Below are positions 24,569 to 33,852 of a stretch of DNA of 64,000 nt, one piece after another. The position numbers and the translations under genes were made by a program. Positions within the stretch are counted from its first letter, which is position 1. Each line of letters opens with the position of its first letter. The stretch lies in assembly GCA_959347315.1 (NCBI GenBank), contig OY365810.1, forward strand, positions 17,297,363 through 17,361,362. Direction: 5' to 3'. This DNA comes from Bimastos eiseni. Taxonomy: Eukaryota; Annelida; Clitellata; Crassiclitellata; Lumbricidae. The notes beneath the pieces were generated by a model, which was given only the letters and a program-made list of their open reading frames with translations, was not told where the DNA came from and did no database searches.

Positions 24569-24603
24569 GTTTGCTACCTACGTTGGTCATAGATACTCCT
24601 CCC
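24569..24603 (-). repeat. 28S-like cassette 6 of 6
   Basis: Minus strand GAGTATCTATGACC ... TAGGTAGCAAA. Confidence 0.7.
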
Positions 24604-25567
24604 GTTTTCCCGAAGTGTATCTACTTGCGTGTCTGATCGAAGTGATCGATACGAGTACGTTTGGGTAATCGGGTACCCAGGTGAATACATGGTTGTTTGT
24701 CGACACACACAGTTCTGAGAGATGACTAAAGTGCGAGGTCGGGCCCCCTCGTGCGTAGGTCGGATCGAAGATCTGTGTGCAGATAGCGAAGGTTATAGAC
24801 AGAAGACCTTCACTATCAGTATCCGTGAATATCATGCCAGTGTCATTTTTATCGAAGCAGAATATATCAGTGTTGGTGGGTAACTGCTAACACAGAGGAC
24901 GGGAACTTAGTCAGTCAAATGTGCATGACAAAATATACGTGTTGAGCAGAAGGCGTGATAGATACGTGTTGGAGATTACATGACTAAGAGCTGTGCGACT
25001 TGTGGTGTCTAGGACGGCAGAGGTTAGAGAGTTTGGGATAGTAATGTCTAAGAGTATAAGACGTTGGATTTAGCTACCGATAATTGTATAGGCCGAAATG
25101 GCTTATGGACTTGTTTCAAATATGTCTGAACCTCGTAACTTAAGAGAACGTTTGGTGTCCCTAAATGGCGATAGTTTCAGAGTCACAAGATGCTGAACGG
25201 TACGACATCAGGTAGAGGAAGACGAGGCTAGTAGCTTGGAAGGTATGCAAGGCGAGGAAGACTCCTGCCGGTATGATTATGAACCCTGTTTTGAGTACGG
25301 CCATCCTCAGAACGTTGCCCATCCGGCGACCGCGGAATAGGCAGAGTCAGACCTCGTTACTAATTCGAGCCGTGTTACCTTTCTTGGAGAAGAGACCCGT
25401 CCCTAATCTTGCCTGGTGATAGTGAACATCCTGGTAGATATAGAGAGTAACCGTTTGGCATTGAGATTTGGTAAGAAAGTGATTCGGGCGACTTCAGACG
25501 TGTTCGCAAGCTGGAGTCGACACCGTCCGTTAGCGTTAGGCAGGCGCTCGGGCGGCAGAACGCCACA

Positions 25568-26060
25568 GTATTGTCGGCAAAGAAAAGAAATCAAAGAGTG
25601 GGTGAGACATTGGACAGGTCATTAATGAAGAGTAAGAAGAGGAGTGGTCCCAGGATAGATCCTTATGGGACACCATATTTATTAACATTACTGACGAGAC
25701 CACTCCATTGAAAGAAACATATTGGAATCTGTTGCTTAGATAACTTTTGAACCAGTCTAGAGCTAAGCCCCGAATGCCAACATTTGCTAGTTTAGCCAAT
25801 AATATTCGATGATTTCCTGCATCAAAGGCCTTAGCTATGTCAATGAATATTCCCACAGTATATTCATTTCGATCAATAGCAGCCGAAACATAATCCTGGA
25901 GGTCAATTAGAGATAGGGCAGTCGAATGGCCTGGTTGAAATCCGAGCTGGTGTGGGCATAGGAAATAAATGCTTATCAATGAAGTCAAAGTGGCGCTTGT
26001 GCATGACCTTTTCCAGAAATTACGAAAAAATGGGAAAATTGAGATAGGCCGATAATGTGC
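25568..26060 (-). pseudogene. LINE reverse transcriptase, core half (split by insertion)
   Basis: The minus strand encodes QLGFQPGHSTALSLIDL, FIDIAKAFDAGNHRILLAKL (motif with the first catalytic Asp) and WFKSYLSNRFQYV. After a frameshift and one in-frame stop it encodes GSILGPLLFLLFINDLSN and FADN, the catalytic loop with D changed to N. The ORF runs into the insertion at 25567 and continues at 22189. A dead CR1/Jockey-like copy. Confidence 0.85.
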
Positions 26061-26254
26061 TATAGCCTCAGCTGACCTTTAAGTTTATGTACGAAGGCAT
26101 GCTATGTGACTATATATATATATATATATGGAACCAGTCATTACAGTTTCAAATCCTCATTTTGCTTTCTTTGATAAGTGGCGGTAATCGAAAGTTATTA
26201 AACGATAATGACCATCTGTGTTTAAATTTTAAAAAACTATTTCGTGTGCGTGGG

Positions 26255-27115
26255 CTGCTGATCAGATTATAGGGCGGTGTGAGGGTTGGTCTGTTGATCA
26301 GATTATTGGGTGGTGTGAGGGTTGGTCTGTTGATCAGATTATTGGGCGGTGTGAGGGTTGGTCTGTTGATCGGTTTATGGGCGGTGTGTGCGTAGGTCTG
26401 CTGATTGGTTTATGGGTGGTGTGTGCGTGGGTCTGCTGATCGGTTTATGGGCGGTGTGTGCGTGGGTCTGCTGATCGGTTTATGGGCGGTGTGTGCATGG
26501 GTCTGCTGATCGGTTTATGGGCGGTGTGTGCATGGGTCTGCTGATCGGTTTTATAGGTGGTGTGTGCGTGGGTCTGCTGATCGGTTTATGGACGGTGTGT
26601 GCGTGGGTCTGCTGATCGGTTTTTGGGCGGTGTGTGCGTGGGTCTGCTGATCGGTTTATGGACGGTGTGTGCGTGGGTCTGCTGATCGGTTTATGGGCGG
26701 TGTGTGCATGGGTCTGCTGATCGGTTTATAGGTGGTGTGTGCGTGGGTCTGCTGATCGGTTTATGGACGGTGTGTGCGTGGGTCTGCTGATCGGTTTATG
26801 GGCGGTGTGTGCGTGGGTCTGCTGATCGGTTTATGGGCGGTGTGTGCGTGGGTCTGCTGATCGGTTTTTGGGCGATGTGTGCGTGGGTCTGCTGATCGGT
26901 TTATGGACGGTGTGTGCGTGGGTCTGCTGATCGGTTTATGGGCGGTGTGTGCATGGGTCTGCTGATCGGTTTATAGGTGGTGTGTGCGTGGGTCAGCTGA
27001 TCGGTTTATGGGCGGTGTGTGCGTGGGTCTGCTGATCGGTTTATGGACGGTGTGTGCGTGGGTCTGCTGATCGGTTTATGGGCGGTGTGTGCGTGGGTCT
27101 GCTGATCGGTTTATT
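26255..27115. repeat. 35-bp minisatellite, about 25 units
   Basis: The unit starts GGTTTATGGGCGGTGTGTGC and ends GTGGGTCTGCTGATC. The first units are a divergent 'GAGGGTTGGTCTGTTGATCA' variant. Confidence 0.95.
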
Positions 27116-27596
27116 GGGTTGTGCGCGAGTTAGTCTGTCAACTACAGTTTTAAGTCGCAGAAGGTCAACAGTTGTAAGCACAGAAGGTCAACAGCTCTAA
27201 GTCGCAGAAGGTCTATAGTTGTAAGGCGGAGTAGGTCGAAAGTTGTAAATCGCAGAAGGAACAGAAGGTCCGACATTAAGGCGTGTTGTGGGTGAGCACC
27301 TTTTTTTCAATTATTTTCAAAAAAAATAATATTTTCGCGTGGCCCAACATCTAAATCTCATAATAATACAACGTATAATGTCTGTGCAAAATTTCATGCT
27401 TGTATCACAAAGTGCGCAATCTTTCGGTTCTATGAGGCTGCACTAGTGGAGGAGTTGTAGACTTGTTGAATGGTTTGGATGATAGTACTGTCTCAGTGGA
27501 CACCATCACGGCTTTTAAGAGGAAACTTGAAAATTTGGACTATTAATCATGTCCAGGACAAATTGCAGTGGTCTAAATTTAACACAGAACTGAACC
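27116..27596. other. Degenerate repeats and a LINE-like tail
   Basis: About 27125-27270 has degenerate 'GCAGAAGGTCAACAGTTGTAAG' repeats. About 27455-27545 on the plus strand encodes a LDDSTVSVDTITAFKRKL stretch like a LINE RT C-terminus. No gene. Confidence 0.45.
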
Positions 27597-28592
27597 CAGA
27601 GGCGTAGCTAGGATATTAAAGCCATTCTTTAACAGACAAGCAGGAATCAATTATTCAGCTCAAACGCATCAAGCCACAGAGAGTTGATGCACTCGGCAAC
27701 GTGAACTGATGGTAGTAATCGCTAACAAAGTAATGGAGAGAGTATTGATTGGATAGACGAAGAAGAGCTAGATCTGAAAGAAACATTGAACAGGACGAAG
27801 AGTTCCAAGTTCTCCCTGTTTATTCCTTGAAGGAGCATTTTGCTTCTCCGTGGAAGAATGATGGAGCATAGGCCTAAAGTTTGGATTGTTTCAAGGTATT
27901 ATTATAAAATCTTTTTAACTGTAATAATTTTACCAGAGCTTTTCATCCTGTGGAATGCATAATGAGTGTAATAATTCTGCTATCTCAACTTTTAACCGTT
28001 CTATTATATACAGCGTGGGCCAAAAAAGTAACCCCCTACGGATTTTTGGTAATTTTTTTGGCCTAAATTAGGAAATATTAAATGAAATTTTACAGATTCG
28101 AAACCAATTCATATTTGTATATAACCGCCAAAATTGACTAAAATATTTCAAACAGAACAAAAGTTATATCACTCTTAGTGAATTGTAACCATATTAGTCC
28201 CATGTGCAACCACTGATTTTGACAGTCAAAAAACGTTTAACGCAGTAAAAAATTATAAAAATACGAATTTATGAAGTAACATTTCAAGTAGTTGTAATAA
28301 AACACACTTAATAATTATTATTATTGAGAAACGGGAAATTACCCCATAAGGAAATAACTTTGACGTCATCTAGCAAGCAGTCGATTAAATTGGTGAATAA
28401 AAGAGTTTAATGCTTAATCATACTATGATAGCATTTGTAACAAAGTAAACATTGGCAAGGTGTCCATGACAGATAAAATGCGTATACAGACACTTCATGA
28501 ATCATGAGCATGATCTTGGGGTCAAAGCTGTGATCAAAGCTCACTCTGAAATCATTGGAGCTTAGCACTTATAAAAATATGCGGACGCATTT

Positions 28593-28853
28593 ATGATAAG
28601 GGGTGGGCGGTGGAATGTCGTATGGGCAGCGGAAGGCATAAATCTATCGGTACTGAAACATATATCTAGCATCTTGACGAACTTACTTGCTCACAGAATA
28701 GCAACATCAGAAATCATCTCAATACTTGGCGAATTTCAGCAGATTTTGAACATCAGCCGCACGTCTGTTAGAAGATTTGCCAAAGAAGATCTGAACCTTA
28801 CCGCTTTCTGTCGTGTCCCTTGGCAAATTATCACCGATACAATGGCCCCCTAA
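28593..28853 (+). pseudogene. Tc1/mariner-like transposase N-terminal relic
   Basis: An 86-codon ORF contains ATSEIISILGEFQQILNISR-TSVRRFAKED, which fits the helix-turn-helix DNA-binding region of Tc1/mariner transposases (S.xEII.xLxI...TVxRxxKxF). The DDE domain is not visible. The Polinton starts 32 bp past its stop, so the insertion may have removed the rest from the frame. Confidence 0.5.
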
Positions 28854-28884
28854 CCAGGTCATCAAAACGTCCCAAATAGACTCA

Positions 28885-29143
28885 AGTAGTAGTAAAAGGC
28901 GGGTTTGAGCGCAATTTGTCTATCAATTTGTCTATCAATTTGTCTATCGTTTATCTACTGATTGTATAAGCACACCTCAGCCCAGAAGCCACCAAATACC
29001 ACCCACTCCCCATCCTATATCACGCACCCCACTATTAATAACCCAACAGCTATCTACAGGAGCACCAAAGGAACGGCGCCCCCCACGCCGGCTCAGGGCT
29101 CTCCTATTAGACACATGAGATATAATGGATATACCTGAGGTGT
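28885..29143 (+). repeat. Polinton left terminal inverted repeat
   Basis: About 259 bp, well over 90% identical by eye to 44163-44422 inverted. It contains three tandem CAATTTGTCTAT words near the tip. An inner 15-bp inverted pair (ATAAGCACACCTCAG at 28966-28980, CTGAGGTGTGCTTAT at 29135-29149) spans the rest of the repeat. Confidence 0.95.
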
Positions 29144-29162
29144 GCTTATCGATTACAAACGC

Positions 29163-29558
29163 ATGTCTCAAGTGCAAACAAACACAACGAAGGTTGTGCC
29201 ATCTCTTCGAGATATTACCATGCGAGTTGTAAATAAATCGCCGCAGGTTTTTAGGCAAGCCACCATATTGCCAGCACATGTACAACGCCGTTCAGGTATT
29301 AAACCAAAGTTGCTAAACGAACTTAGGCACCTCAAAGAATATGTGCAGGATTATATAGAATGGTGCGAAGAAAACTTCGAATGCCTCTATCCCTATTCCC
29401 TCTCCATTGCAATGCTCGTTGCCATTAGGAACAGCAAGAACAAGAAGGGGTGGAGCCCGGCTGTTGAGCATGATCAGTTTTATGAAGACGTTAACTATGA
29501 CGATGTCTGGATAGACGAATTAATGCGGCTGTTCATGTTAGAAAAAAGCGGGGCTTAG
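29163..29558 (+). CDS. Polinton left-edge protein, unknown function
   Basis: 131 aa if started at the Met at 29163; an in-frame upstream Met at 29142 would start inside the terminal repeat. It is transcribed inward directly from the repeat, as is the zinc protein at the other end. No family was recognised with confidence. The N-terminal stretch SLRDITMRVV...ILPAHVQ faintly resembles a SOCS-box-like helix-LP pattern. The C-terminal half is acidic with a WIDELMRLFML amphipathic stretch. It is intact. Polinton edge genes are variable, and host-interacting roles are possible but unproven. Confidence 0.55.
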   Translation: MSQVQTNTTKVVPSLRDITMRVVNKSPQVFRQATILPAHVQRRSGIKPKLLNELRHLKEYVQDYIEWCEENFECLYPYSLSIAMLVAIRNSKNKKGWSPAVEHDQFYEDVNYDDVWIDELMRLFMLEKSGA

Positions 29559-29759
29559 CGGCTATTCGTAGGGAGGTGGGCCGGTTACTGTGGCTAGCCG
29601 TTTCGTCCTGGCAGGACTCATCAGGATGCCTATCAGATATCGACGGCCTCCCCATCAACTGGGGACTTCTGGCCGCCCCCGAGATTTGCTCGAGGGATTG
29701 TGGGACTACGCCCTCTGCGCTGGAGACTCTCAACAGCGGAAAAAAGGATTGTTGAACGC

Positions 29760-30029
29760 CTAACAATCGGCGGCGTCGTCGTCAAGAGATTCTATTTCCA
29801 TACGCAGACGTAGGGATTCGCTTTTCAGAAATGAGACTTCATTGGTGGTTGCGCGTACAGCAGCTACCATCTCCCTCAACCGCTGCTTCTGCTTCCGTTC
29901 TTTGGCTTATGCCTTTCGTATTTTATCGCGCTCTCGCACCAGTTCTTGTTCCTTTGTTTTTATATTATTCGGTTTTTTGGCGACCAGATTCTTCATGAAG
30001 ACCTCGAATGTTTCATCATACGCAGCCAT
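29760..30029 (-). pseudogene. bZIP-like small protein of the Polinton, one in-frame stop
   Basis: Ninety codons starting MAAYDETFEVFMKN. An in-frame TAA lies at 29907-29909. The product has a Lys/Arg-rich segment (VRERDKIRKA before the stop, AKERKQKQRLREM after) followed by a heptad-like helix (VSFLKSESLRLRMEIESL). That order, basic region then leucine-zipper-like helix, is what a bZIP DNA-binding protein shows. It diverges from the secreted-protein gene across about 540 bp. A simple coiled-coil protein is the alternative. Confidence 0.5.
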
Positions 30030-30571
30030 GATCTCAGTGTATGACAGCAAGTGTGACATCGTGACAGCAAAACAAAAGCGTGACATGAAAATCTCCGGTG
30101 ACACCACATTATTATATACCTCGACCGCCGAACTTTCCAGAACGTCTGGCTACGTGGACCAATCCGCATGAGGCACAACCGGCCACCTATGGCATTCTGC
30201 TAGCTGCTGGATAGACGAAGAAGATTAATCCGTCAGATCATTCGAGAACAAACGAGTTCATTCGATTGCAAAACATGATGAAATAGCCGTATTAATCACT
30301 ATCAGCCGAAAGCATCACAATAAGGATGTAAATAGAAAAAGGGACGGCCCTACGAGCAAGCCAAGCCAATCACCTAGCGAAGGCGGTCGAACATTCGAGA
30401 AACGACTTCCGTCAGCTTGTTTACATATGGACGAAAAACTTTGTAGCTGACAAACTGACCTATATCCTGACAAAGTGACCTATTTCTGAACAACACTTAC
30501 GAAACGTGAATCATAGTGGCGCGACCCGTCGGAATTCACTATTAAACACAGGGAGACTCCAAAGAAATACA
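30030..30571. promoter_or_regulatory. Divergent promoter region with repeated TGACCT sites
   Basis: Lies between the minus bZIP-like ORF and the plus secreted ORF. 30449-30481 holds two near-identical 20-bp units (CTGACAAACTGACCTATATC-like), placing TGACCT at 30456 and 30476, exactly 20 bp apart. TGACCT is the inverse of the AGGTCA half-site used by nuclear receptors. A regulatory role is inference. Confidence 0.35.
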
Positions 30572-30943
30572 ATGACTGGCTTTCACTTTGTGTTAATGCT
30601 ACTGGGCATAATGACCGTCGAAGGCCGATGGCTCCCGAATACAATTGCCAACCCGTTGCCCTTTTACGGGTGCGACCTTGTATCATTGACAGCGAATTCC
30701 CCCATAGGATCCAGCGTGACATATACTGCGTATTACTCCGACTATGAAAATAGAACAATCCTATGGAATACTTACGCAATCACGGGCATCGCCTGTTCGA
30801 CTTTGCAAGGAGAAGCAGCCAACCTTGACACGATTCCGTATACATACCAAAACCTCCAATACCGTTGCGCGTGTCGAGGTGCGTTAGATACTGGTGCGGA
30901 ACAGCGGGACTGCTATTTGTATCTCTGGCGGTGTAGAAAGTAA
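30572..30943 (+). CDS. Secreted Cys-containing protein of the Polinton
   Basis: 124 aa from the Met at 30572. MTGFHFVLMLLGIMTVEG is a signal peptide. The mature part has six Cys (including YRCACRG, RDCYL and WRCRK) and an NRT glycosylation site. It is intact, unlike most neighbours. No known family was recognised. A secreted protein is not part of the core Polinton virion or replication set, so it may be an accessory gene captured from a host or involved in host interaction. The upstream in-frame Met at 30506 would bury the signal peptide and is less likely. Confidence 0.6.
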   Translation: MTGFHFVLMLLGIMTVEGRWLPNTIANPLPFYGCDLVSLTANSPIGSSVTYTAYYSDYENRTILWNTYAITGIACSTLQGEAANLDTIPYTYQNLQYRCACRGALDTGAEQRDCYLYLWRCRK

Positions 30944-31124
30944 ATACCTTACCGGACTTTTTGTTAAACTTTTCTCATTCTCTAACAGGCTCAGATGTAG
31001 GGAGGAGGGGCAGACGGCGTCATAGGAATAAACTCGTCGCTGCTGCAGATGCAGTTTATGGCGATGAAGACTCGGAGGCTGCGAGCTTCTTGATGAACGA
31101 GGCGAGGGCTTGCTTGCGACCCTG

Positions 31125-31673
31125 CTACAGAGACTCGTTTTTTGTCTCTTCATTAATTACAGCCGTTCCAGCCGATCCTACGGATTTTCGTCGGATCTCG
31201 TCCTTCATGGTACGATACTTTTCGACTTCGTCGAGGATCAGCTTGTACTCGTCATCGCTGATGGAGCAGTCTTCAAGAGACTTTGAAATGTGGGAGTGGA
31301 CCGTGTTAAGCTTTGCCTCGGCTAGCATACGAATCTCATCGTGTTTCGTTGCTTTGGCTGAACAGAGGCGGCGGACCATGACTTCGAGAGAGCTGGTAAG
31401 TATAGCAGCGCCTCCGAGTACGAGGCCGGGTATAAATCCGACGCCAGTTATTACTAAAGCACCTCCGCATACACCCATAGCGGTGGTAAGACCAATACAC
31501 GAACCATAAACTAGATTGACCGCCCTGCGATACTTTTTGTACATATGACTACGACTTTCGACTTCAGAGCGAAGGAAAGTCTCGAGCTCACCGACCTTCT
31601 GCAGGCGGAAGGCCTGTGGGTTGGGCGGTTGCCCGTTTGTTGTAACGGCTTCCAACTCTGGGTATAGTGCCAT
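31125..31673 (-). CDS. Polinton protein with hydrophobic hairpin
   Basis: 182 aa, intact. After a charged N-terminal helix it has a long Gly-rich hydrophobic stretch (LVYGSCIGLTTAMGVCGGAL, then VITGVGFIPGLVLGGAAIL) that suggests two membrane helices. A charged helical C-terminus (SISDDEYKLILDEVEKYRTM) follows. I recall similar proteins in other animal Polintons, but no function is established from the sequence. Its ATG overlaps the upstream gene's stop by 1 nt (TAATG), so the minus block is tightly packed. Confidence 0.65.
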   Translation of the reverse strand: MALYPELEAVTTNGQPPNPQAFRLQKVGELETFLRSEVESRSHMYKKYRRAVNLVYGSCIGLTTAMGVCGGALVITGVGFIPGLVLGGAAILTSSLEVMVRRLCSAKATKHDEIRMLAEAKLNTVHSHISKSLEDCSISDDEYKLILDEVEKYRTMKDEIRRKSVGSAGTAVINEETKNESL

Positions 31674-32083
31674 TATAGCTTTTCTATAACAAGCGTAAGC
31701 TCTAAGCTCAAATTATAAATCGAATCCGTCGCCGTCGACATAATAGTAGCATGTAGTTTAGTCTCACTTGTAAACACACTCACAGCTGTAAAGTCGAGTT
31801 CCTGGTCCCATATTGTGACCACGTATTTCCGGACAGCTGTGGCGATGGAGACTGTGAATGCTGCACCGCCGGAACGCTTTCCAACAACGAGGGTCTTATA
31901 TGTTCCAGGCTGCAACAAAACAGTTCCATCGCCGCTGCTTCTTGTAATATACAGAGCACGTTCAGGTCTAAGTACTAGCATTGAAGGGCGATTCGATGAA
32001 ACTGTTGCAGACCCACGATAGATATCGAGCGTGGGCACGCTGGTTGTGTGGTTGCTGTCATAACCCGGACCCCAAAGACTCAT
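31673..32083 (-). CDS. Polinton protein, probable beta-rich structural component
   Basis: 136 aa, intact. Alternating hydrophobic residues with many Thr/Ser/Val (TVLLQPGTYKTLVVG, AFTVSIATAVRKYVVTIW) predict a beta-sandwich. No family motif was recognised. Its ATG overlaps the stop of the penton-like gene by 4 nt (ATGA), and its stop touches the next ATG. Position between virion genes supports a structural role, by inference. Confidence 0.55.
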   Translation of the reverse strand: MSLWGPGYDSNHTTSVPTLDIYRGSATVSSNRPSMLVLRPERALYITRSSGDGTVLLQPGTYKTLVVGKRSGGAAFTVSIATAVRKYVVTIWDQELDFTAVSVFTSETKLHATIMSTATDSIYNLSLELTLVIEKL

Positions 32084-32816
32084 TGGTGCTTATTACTAGC
32101 CATTTCGAGTGTGACAGAGAACAACTGTGCGGATGTAGATATATCCGAGCCGCGGGCGTCTAATATACGAACGGTTAATTCTTGAATACTACCACCACGA
32201 AGCTGACGGAATTGTGGCTTCTCGAAAGTGACCGTTCGCGACTCGCCATATAATTGGCCTGAGGTGGGAATAATACGGAGAAGCGTACTCTGTCGACCAT
32301 TCAGAATACTGCCGGTCGTGTTGATCTGATCGAGGTGGACGTACAGATTATGGTTGTTGAAGAATCCCGGTGTTGAGTTGCTGATATACGAGCCGGTGCC
32401 TATCCATTGATCCACTGGATCACCAACGCCATTCGACCGATCATCATCACCGAAGCCCCATATCGCCGCGGTTGACGCCAGGTTCAGCTGGTAATTAGCA
32501 TCAGCAAGAGTTAGCATAACTCTTCCCGTGGCGTGATTTACTTTCGCACGGAAGCCGGGTATTGACGCTGAGACGACAGCCTCGAGAGCGTCGACCTTGT
32601 AGTAGTCGTCCGGCACTATAACGCGTGTCGGCGCGTCAGCGCTTGTGGGACGGGTTTGAAGACATTATTGCCGAGCGCGTCCGAGATGTTGTACCAACCC
32701 GTGACATACGTGATTTCGCGAAGGCCGACACGCGTATGGCCGCATGTATTGTCGATATTGTATTCTAGTGAGACTGCGCCGCCAGCCAAACCGGTTAACA
32801 CGTAAAATTGTGCCAT
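32080..32816 (-). pseudogene. Penton-like minor capsid protein candidate, frameshifted
   Basis: Reads from MAQFYVLTGLAGGAV (start 32816) to a frame break near 32630, then in another frame from VPDDYYKV to 32080; about 245 codons in all. The segment 'V.VPDDYY.V.ALE..V....PGF....N..TGRV.L', followed by LRIIPTSGQLYG and LTVRILDARGSDI, resembles single-jelly-roll minor capsid proteins of Polintons. Clustering with the coiled-coil gene and capsid gene fits. The assignment is from pattern memory; a structure search would decide. The single frameshift indicates decay or an assembly error. Confidence 0.5.
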
Positions 32817-32844
32817 TTTAATATAAATACACCCACGCTTCAAT

Positions 32845-33810
32845 TTAAGAACGCTTTAAGCGGTTTTCTTTAATCCACACACCCACGGCGACGACAAGCG
32901 CTACGACGAGGGTCCACAGATGTTCCGCGAGCCACACAGCAACACCACCAGAAGTTTTTAGGAACCAAGATACGGCTCACCAATAATACCGGGTAACGCT
33001 GCAGCGGCTTTTCCGGCAAGAGCCTTCAGCCATTCACCCAGCTTCTGGAGCTGATTTTTAATCCACTCTTTTGCACCGCTCGGCGAGGCCGTAGGGCTGG
33101 GTGCAGGTGCACCACCACCGCCAGTGATTGAAAGGACGATGGTCGAAATGAAAAGACCGAGCGCAGTTAGGAGACTCGCAATCGTGATACCCTGCTCTCG
33201 AAATAAAGTCTTGATCCGTTCAGCGAGAGTTGTATCCGACCGAGTTGAGAACGCGGTCGATCGTCTCGCGTATACGGCTGATCTGACCCCGCAAAGTTTC
33301 ACGGTGGCCGGACGCTACTTCAAGTCTGGCTGCAAGCTCATCTTCCAACTTTTTCAACTCTCGTGTTTCAACTTCTCGCGTGGTCTCATCAATATCCGGC
33401 CTGTTTAGTTTTTCTTTTCTGCTGGCTATGTGGTCCTTTACTTCATTAATTTTTGCAGTTTCATTAGCAAGCGCGCCCGGCTGACGTTGCACTGCCTTGT
33501 CGAGGCCTTCAAGCTCACGCATTGGCAGCCCATCAGTATTGGTCCCCACAGACTGGAACATGCTCTTAATCGCAGTGTCTGTGTCGGTAGCCGCTTGTTC
33601 AAAGATTTCCATCTCGATGTTGTCTGGACGTAGCAATGGAATGCGTCCTTTAACAGCCGCTAGCCGCTGTCTTTGCTCTGCGGAAGGCTTTCCAGAAGTG
33701 GGTTTATATCCCAGCGCCTCTAGCGGTGACGCCGCGCCTTTCCCTATATTTTTGGTGATAGTGCTTGGTGCCAGAAATTTTTCTGGTTTTGTACTCGATG
33801 TGAGTCGCAC
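32845..33810 (-). pseudogene. Polinton coiled-coil/membrane protein, two frameshifts
   Basis: The first segment (33810-33220) starts without an in-frame ATG (a GTG lies at 33810 and the frame stays open a little upstream). It has long charged helices (EVETRELKKLEDELAARLEV). After a frame break near 33250 come a membrane helix (ITIASLLTALGLFISTIVL), a Pro/Ala linker, and an amphipathic helix (QLQKLGEWLKALAGKAAAAL). After a second break near 32975 a C-terminal membrane helix (WTLVVALVVAVGVWI) ends at 32845. I recall similar layouts in other Polintons next to capsid genes; a virion-associated, adenovirus pVI-like role has been suggested for such proteins but is not shown here. Confidence 0.55.
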
Positions 33811-33852
33811 CCAGTCATTTCCCCACTTGACATAAAGCGTTTCATTCTTCTT

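Larger units (their letters stand above)
22190..25567. mobile_element. Non-coding LTR-like insertion built of hairpins and 28S-like cassettes
   Basis: A 3378-bp insertion between two halves of one RT ORF. Its ends are TGTGGCG and CGCCACA (a 7-bp inverted pair with TG...CA termini), and GTAT is repeated on both sides (22186-22189 and 25568-25571). That pattern is typical of LTR-retrotransposon integration. No gag/pol and no second LTR were found, so it may be a large solo LTR or a non-autonomous element. A TATAAAT lies near 22463 and an AATAAA near 22671. The interior has six copies of an approximately 32-nt cassette and many perfect short hairpins. ORFs of up to 170 codons have no recognisable content. 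Confidence 0.7.

Noticed and set aside
30884..31509. ORFs on the strand opposite the Polinton membrane-protein gene
   Set aside because: Shadow frames of the 31125-31673 minus-strand gene and the end of the secreted gene.
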